A DNA stretch of 21,466 nt from NCBI GenBank assembly GCA_023460875.1, contig JAEWOQ010000066.1:1-21466 (forward strand). Direction: 5' to 3'. A program made the translations under genes and the position numbers. Of this stretch, positions 18,866 to 21,466 are shown piece after piece. The stretch comes from Pseudomonadota bacterium (GTDB taxonomy: Bacteria; Myxococcota_A; Polyangia; Polyangiales; Polyangiaceae). Positions within the stretch are counted from its first letter, which is position 1; each line of letters starts with the position of its first letter. Under the pieces are notes generated by a model that saw only the letters and a list, made by a program, of their open reading frames with translations, did not search any database and was not told the DNA's origin.

Positions 18866-19047
18866 CAGGAGCCTTTCTTGGCGGCGTTCTTGGCGGCGAG
18901 CTCCCGGGCGAACTCTTCGTCCCAGAGCTCGAGGTTGCCGCCGTCGCCGTGGATCTGCTTCTTTGGGTCCGCTGGCCTCTTGAGGGCCTCGAACAGTTCA
19001 TCGTCCGAGACCACGCCAAAGTCTTCTTCTTCGTCGTCTGAGGTCAT
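18865..19047 (-). CDS. Acidic 60-residue protein of unknown function
   Basis: MTSDDEEEDFGVVSDDELFE and then ALKRPADPKKQ...ELWDEEFARELAAKNAAKKGS. It is strongly acidic at the N-terminus and basic at the C-terminus, without membrane segments. GAGG (19053-19056) sits 5 nt before the ATG, a good ribosome binding site in this genome. The following ORF overlaps its stop (TGATG). The composition recalls small antitoxins or nucleic-acid-mimic proteins, but no family can be named. It lies back to back with the recombinase fragment. Confidence 0.5.
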   Translation of the reverse strand: MTSDDEEEDFGVVSDDELFEALKRPADPKKQIHGDGGNLELWDEEFARELAAKNAAKKGS

Positions 19048-19049
19048 GA

Positions 19050-19248
19050 CTGCCTCAAGAGTACCACGCGAACACCCGCCCCGGGGCGATGCTCCTGACG
19101 GGGCACTCCGGCAGCAAGACCCACCAGCGCTACCGAGATCGCCTACTGGCCCGGGAACTCCCGGTCGCCGCCGTCCCGCTTCTCAGCATCGCTCATGCAG
19201 AATCGCTGAGGCGGAAGGGGGGCGAAGTGACGAAAACAGCATCTTTTC
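19050..19248 (+). pseudogene. C-terminal fragment of a tyrosine recombinase (integrase)
   Basis: The frame after a TGA at 19047-19049 contains MLLTGHSGSKTHQRYRDRLL from 19089. LTGHSGSKTHQRY is the last box of phage-type integrases: Gly-His (His codon 19104-19106), then Thr and Gln, and the nucleophile Tyr nine residues after the His (19131-19133), the same spacing as in XerD. The N-terminal and middle parts with both catalytic Arg are absent, so the protein is not functional. The frame stays open into the tRNA, so its true C-terminus is unclear. It points toward, and lies beside, the 3' end of tRNA-Gly, as integrase genes do at their attachment site. Confidence 0.6.
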
Positions 19249-19324
19249 TGGAGCGGGAAATGGGGCTCGAACCCACGACCCCGAGCTTGGGAAGCTCGTG
19301 CTCTACCAACTGAGCTACTCCCGC
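19249..19324 (-). tRNA. tRNA-Gly (anticodon CCC)
   Basis: A 76-nt cloverleaf with encoded CCA (19249-19251). The acceptor arm is GCGGGAG/TTCCCGC (19318-19324 with 19253-19259), and the discriminator is T. The anticodon stem CGAGC/GCTCG encloses the loop TTCCCAA, giving CCC for codon GGG. The T-arm contains GGTTCGAGCCC. The recombinase fragment abuts its 3' end. Confidence 0.97.
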
Positions 19325-19337
19325 AGAGAGTGAGCGG

Positions 19338-19365
19338 AGCATAGTCACACCGCGCCGGTCCGCAA
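19338..19365 (-). promoter_or_regulatory. Promoter of tRNA-Gly
   Basis: On the minus strand TTGCGG (19360-19365), a 16-nt spacer and TATGCT (19338-19343) form a sigma-70-type promoter. Transcription would start about 7 nt before the tRNA 5' end. Confidence 0.6.
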
Positions 19366-19686
19366 CGGGGAAAGTGGTCGAGGCGGGCGGGGGCGTTCTG
19401 GGGGAGTCCACGAGGCGGGAGGCGGGGTCGTCCGTTGGCTCCCCGTGGAGCGGAGGAGCGCGTGGCGCTGTGAGCTTGAGGCCTCCACGGGCTGGGCCTT
19501 CTTCGGCGGGCGGCCGGGGGCTCCGCAGGGTCGAAGCTCCGTGCGGAGAGGGCCCGGGTGGCGGTGGCGTGTGGGAGCGGCGATCTGAGCCGGGGTTGAT
19601 TTTTCTTTCGCGCGGCCTTCGCGGCGGGCGTTGGTTACTACGAACGCAGCGCCGCATTGCGGATCTGCGACGCGCGAAATAACCCA

Positions 19687-19692
19687 TATAAT
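19687..19692 (+). promoter_or_regulatory. Perfect TATAAT in an AT-rich patch
   Basis: TATAAT at 19687-19692 inside AACCCATATAATATCGC. No good -35 at 16-18 nt: the best TTGCGG (19657-19662) is 24 nt away. No clear ORF begins downstream. It could drive a non-coding RNA or simply be AT-rich DNA. Confidence 0.3.
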
Positions 19693-19999
19693 ATCGCTCA
19701 CTATCTCCTGTTTGCACTTCCTGTGCACGAGGTCGCATTCCGGCGAGATGAAAATGTGGCGCGAACACCTTCGTCGCCTCACGTGCGATGTCAGTGCACT
19801 CTGCGCGGACTAGCGCCACGCGTGACACGACGATGTATTGACGAGGGTCGCGAGCTGCGCTGTGTTTGCGCCGCGCAGCGCACTTCCCCGTCTGAGCGGC
19901 ACCCGAAAACGGTGTCAGGCATGTTCGGTCGCGGGTGAATGGATAGAGCGTGCGGAGCGCGTGAAGCACCGAGCGTGAGGGTGGGGGACTGAGTTCGAT

Positions 20000-20119
20000 T
20001 CATGTGTGTCCAAAGAGAACGAGGGTCGGAGCGCCCGCAGCTGCCGACTCGTCAGCAGGGCGCCCGAGCAGCGCCGAGAGCAGCACCGAGAGCAGCACCG
20101 AGAGCAGCAGGAGTCTCAC
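20000..20119 (-). CDS. Possible 39-residue secreted or membrane peptide
   Basis: From GTG at 20119 the frame reads MRLLLLSVLLSVLLSALLGR and then PADESAAAGAPTLVLFGHT. It looks like a complete signal peptide followed by about 19 residues. The hydrophobic core comes from the 12-bp repeat at 20066-20113, so the resemblance may be accidental. No good ribosome binding site is seen. Confidence 0.22.
   Translation of the reverse strand: MRLLLLSVLLSVLLSALLGRPADESAAAGAPTLVLFGHT
20066..20113. repeat. 12-bp tandem repeat, four copies
   Basis: GAGCAGCGCCGA, GAGCAGCACCGA twice, then a degenerate GAGCAGCAGGAG. Exact over the two central copies (20078-20101). Confidence 0.85.
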
Positions 20120-20363
20120 CGCTCTGGATAGGAGTCGGTCGCCTTGATCGATGCAGGAAATCCCCTGCGGACGACCTCGAGTCGCGGGCCGGCGCGCCGC
20201 CTCTGAAGTCGTCCGCGAGCGGGGCCGTTGGAGGGGGACGGAACGGGGAGACCGCGCGAGCGCACGACCGGCTCGCAGGAGTCGCGATTCGGCTGATGGC
20301 CCTCCAGGGCTACCCAGCGAGGTCGCTTCTCGGCAGCGGTTCTCGACGGAGAAATGGGAGCGA

Positions 20364-20981
20364 ATGATGTTGAAAGAGTCTCTACTCGCGGCCGCAATGG
20401 CCTTTCCTGCTTGGCATGGTGACCAGGAAAGCACCGAGGATCGAGAGGTGCGATTGAACGTGATCGCTCAGGCGATCGACGAGGCTGTCGCGGTCGCTAC
20501 CTGTCGCAACGTCGACTCGAGTCAGGAGCGCTCCGCTTCTCAGGCGAGCTCCGAGTCGGGCGACGAGGCCGAGAAGAAGGAATCACAGAGCTGTAAGCGC
20601 TTTTGGCATGGGACGCCCCGGGAGCTCGGGTTCTTGCTGCTGGGACAGGCGTTCTTCGAGACGCGGCTCGCGCTGCATGTGCACGCCGGCCAATGTCGCG
20701 TGGAGATCGGTGAGTGCGACGGGGGGCGCGCGATCAGTCTCTGGCAGCTCCACCACGGCTACCAGCTGCCCGTCGAGCGCTGGCGCAGCCTAGCGGGGAC
20801 GGATCTCGAGTCGACCCGCGAGGCGGCGCTCGAGGCGTCACGGGCTCTCTCGCGGGGGCGCAACTTCTGCAAGGGCTCCCTCGAGGGCGCTGTAGCCAAC
20901 TACGCGACGGGCAAGTCGTGTCAGTGGAAGGGCGCGGCAAAGCGTGTGCGGTTCGTGAAACGGATGTTGTCGAAGTACTGA
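20364..20981 (+). CDS. Cys-rich protein, possible lysozyme/transglycosylase fold
   Basis: 205 residues from ATG at 20364 (or ATG 20367), with GGGAG at 20356-20360. An open extension back to 20151 is Arg-rich and looks non-coding. The N-terminus MMLKESLLAAAMAFPAWHGD is weakly hydrophobic. Residues about 85-205 resemble the SLT/lysozyme-like superfamily: a helix with a candidate catalytic Glu (LLLGQAFFETRLA), then GGRAISLWQLHHGY, where transglycosylases carry a similar G.GLWQ motif, a helical segment, and VANYATGKSCQW before a basic end KRVRFVKRMLSKY. Cysteines (ATC, SCK, GQC, GEC, NFC, KSC) fit disulfides in an exported protein. The likely role would be cutting peptidoglycan. The assignment is by pattern only, so an unrelated all-helical protein remains possible. 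Confidence 0.65.
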   Translation: MMLKESLLAAAMAFPAWHGDQESTEDREVRLNVIAQAIDEAVAVATCRNVDSSQERSASQASSESGDEAEKKESQSCKRFWHGTPRELGFLLLGQAFFETRLALHVHAGQCRVEIGECDGGRAISLWQLHHGYQLPVERWRSLAGTDLESTREAALEASRALSRGRNFCKGSLEGAVANYATGKSCQWKGAAKRVRFVKRMLSKY

Positions 20982-21000
20982 GGGGCCACGGCTCCCGATA

Positions 21001-21034
21001 CACGGGCGCGTTCGATGGTTCATCGCGCCCGGTG
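21001..21034. terminator. First hairpin after the lysozyme-like gene
   Basis: CGGGCGCG (21003-21010) pairs exactly with CGCGCCCG (21024-21031) around a 13-nt loop. It lies about 20 nt after the stop at 20981. Confidence 0.45.
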
Positions 21035-21042
21035 AGGTGCTC

Positions 21043-21069
21043 GTGGCACCGGGCGCGGCCTGGTGCCAC
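21043..21069. terminator. Second hairpin after the lysozyme-like gene
   Basis: GTGGCACC (21043-21050) pairs exactly with GGTGCCAC (21062-21069), with an 11-nt loop. Together with the preceding hairpin it gives a tandem structure with no T-tract. Confidence 0.45.
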
Positions 21070-21209
21070 GGCTCAGGAGCGCGCGGCGGCCCAGCGCCAC
21101 GTCGACTCAGCAAGATATATCGGCAATGTGCGGTGATGGCGCCGAGGCACCCGTCACGGCCTGGCGACTTGGGTCGGCGTGTCAGGTGTACAGCGGGACG
21201 GCACCGGTT

Positions 21210-21242
21210 GGCCAGAGCACCCGCCGGCCAGAGCACCTGCCG
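21210..21242. repeat. 16-bp direct repeat, two copies
   Basis: GGCCAGAGCACCYGCC occurs twice with a period of 16 bp (from 21210 and 21226), about 75 nt before the last gene. The rest of 20982-21312 has no recognisable gene. Confidence 0.7.
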
Positions 21243-21312
21243 AAGGTGAAGCCGACCGGCCGGACTGTCGGGGCCTGGATCCCATCGAGCAGGTGCGATA
21301 AAAGTTAGGAGC

Positions 21313-21466
21313 ATGGCCGAGGACCAATCGAGTCGGGGAAGGGAGCGCGCGGACGAGGGCAACCTCGAGGCGGGCATCCCGATGAAGAAGACGAACCCGC
21401 TGGTTTGGGTGGCCCTGGGCGGGGCCGTCGTCGTCGGAGCGCTCGTGATCGTGGGTTCGGGCGGAG
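21313..21466 (+). CDS. Start of a single-pass membrane protein, cut by the right edge
   Basis: From ATG at 21313 the frame reads MAEDQSSRGRERADEGNLEA, then GIPMKKTNPLVWVALGGAVV and a hydrophobic run to the edge (51 residues visible). AGGAG (21307-21311) is only one base from the ATG. An internal ATG at 21382 (MKKTNPLVWVAL) would give a protein beginning directly with a charged residue pair and the membrane helix. The polar N-terminus, if present, would be cytoplasmic, with the rest outside. The family cannot be told from this part. Confidence 0.6.
   Translation, partial: MAEDQSSRGRERADEGNLEAGIPMKKTNPLVWVALGGAVVVGALVIVGSGG

Larger units (their letters stand above)
18203..19248. mobile_element. 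Candidate remnant of an element integrated at tRNA-Gly
   Basis: This stretch ends at the 3' end of a tRNA gene with a tyrosine-recombinase fragment directly beside it, the usual layout of a tRNA-integrated island. Inside are a broken hicAB module and small ORFs of no known family. No second copy of the tRNA 3' end was found in the window, so the other boundary is not defined; the left limit given is arbitrary. Confidence 0.35.
19366..20363. other. Gene-poor interval
   Basis: No convincing protein gene in about 1 kb. 19366-19630 is GC-rich and its open frames look random. 19630-19830 is clearly less GC-rich than its surroundings and contains a perfect TATAAT (19687-19692). An inverted repeat TGCGCTG/CAGCGCA (19856-19862/19876-19882) follows. 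20066-20113 holds a 12-bp tandem repeat. The frames antisense to 20100-20360 look like shadows. Confidence 0.5.

Noticed and set aside
19374..19682. 102-codon plus-strand frame
   Set aside because: It is a Gly/Arg/Ser-rich translation without ribosome binding site or domain and is probably non-coding.
19193..19969. 258-codon minus-strand frame containing AGVAQLVEHELPKLG
   Set aside because: That peptide is the well-known false translation of a tRNA gene, here tRNA-Gly.

Overview
The window is about 21.5 kb of very GC-rich DNA. The gene content fits a myxobacterium (Myxococcota, probably Polyangia): Gly/Ser- and Pro-rich lipoproteins, a fibro-slime domain protein, a DUF4388 protein, a VWA lipoprotein and a Ser/Thr kinase with a long Pro-rich tail. 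The taxonomic call is inference from gene families and composition, not from a marker gene.

Layout. 1-737 (minus): end of a small operon with a monohaem cytochrome c lipoprotein overlapping (GTGA) the start of an Ala/Pro/Glu-rich protein cut by the window edge. 806-4375 (plus): dnaE, replicative DNA polymerase III alpha. 4616-5884 (plus): DUF4388 protein. 5928-6003: tRNA-Lys(UUU). 6081-6254 (minus): a 57-residue ribbon-helix-helix protein. 6395-7319 (plus): a fibro-slime lipoprotein whose lipobox lies in a different frame from the mature protein, an apparent 1-nt frameshift. A 12-bp perfect hairpin (7371-7399) separates it from a four-gene minus-strand block (12396 down to 7501): EI24/CysZ-like membrane protein, FxsA-family membrane protein, Gly-rich lipoprotein, VWA lipoprotein. 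Divergent from that block is a Ser/Thr kinase-like protein (12509-14572) with an atypical catalytic loop and two C-terminal membrane helices.

14660-17256 (plus): a two-gene operon of a glutamine-synthetase-family ligase and an iron-type alcohol dehydrogenase, suggesting gamma-glutamylation of an amino alcohol followed by oxidation (inference). It ends at a strong hairpin shared with a convergent minus-strand pair, a two-helix membrane protein and a Cys-rich small protein.

17900-19324 looks like the remnant of an integrated element. It holds an operator-like inverted repeat, a 33-codon truncated hicA overlapping an intact hicB antitoxin, two small overlapping minus-strand ORFs, and the C-terminal piece of a tyrosine recombinase ending beside the 3' end of tRNA-Gly(CCC). 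19325-20363 is almost gene-free, with a locally AT-rich patch and a perfect TATAAT. 20364-20981 encodes a Cys-rich protein that resembles the lysozyme/lytic transglycosylase fold. It is followed by two tandem hairpins and by the start of a single-pass membrane protein cut by the right edge.

The most interesting places are the eroded integration site at tRNA-Gly with its broken HicAB module, the GS-like/Fe-ADH operon, the degenerate kinase, and the frameshifted surface lipoprotein.
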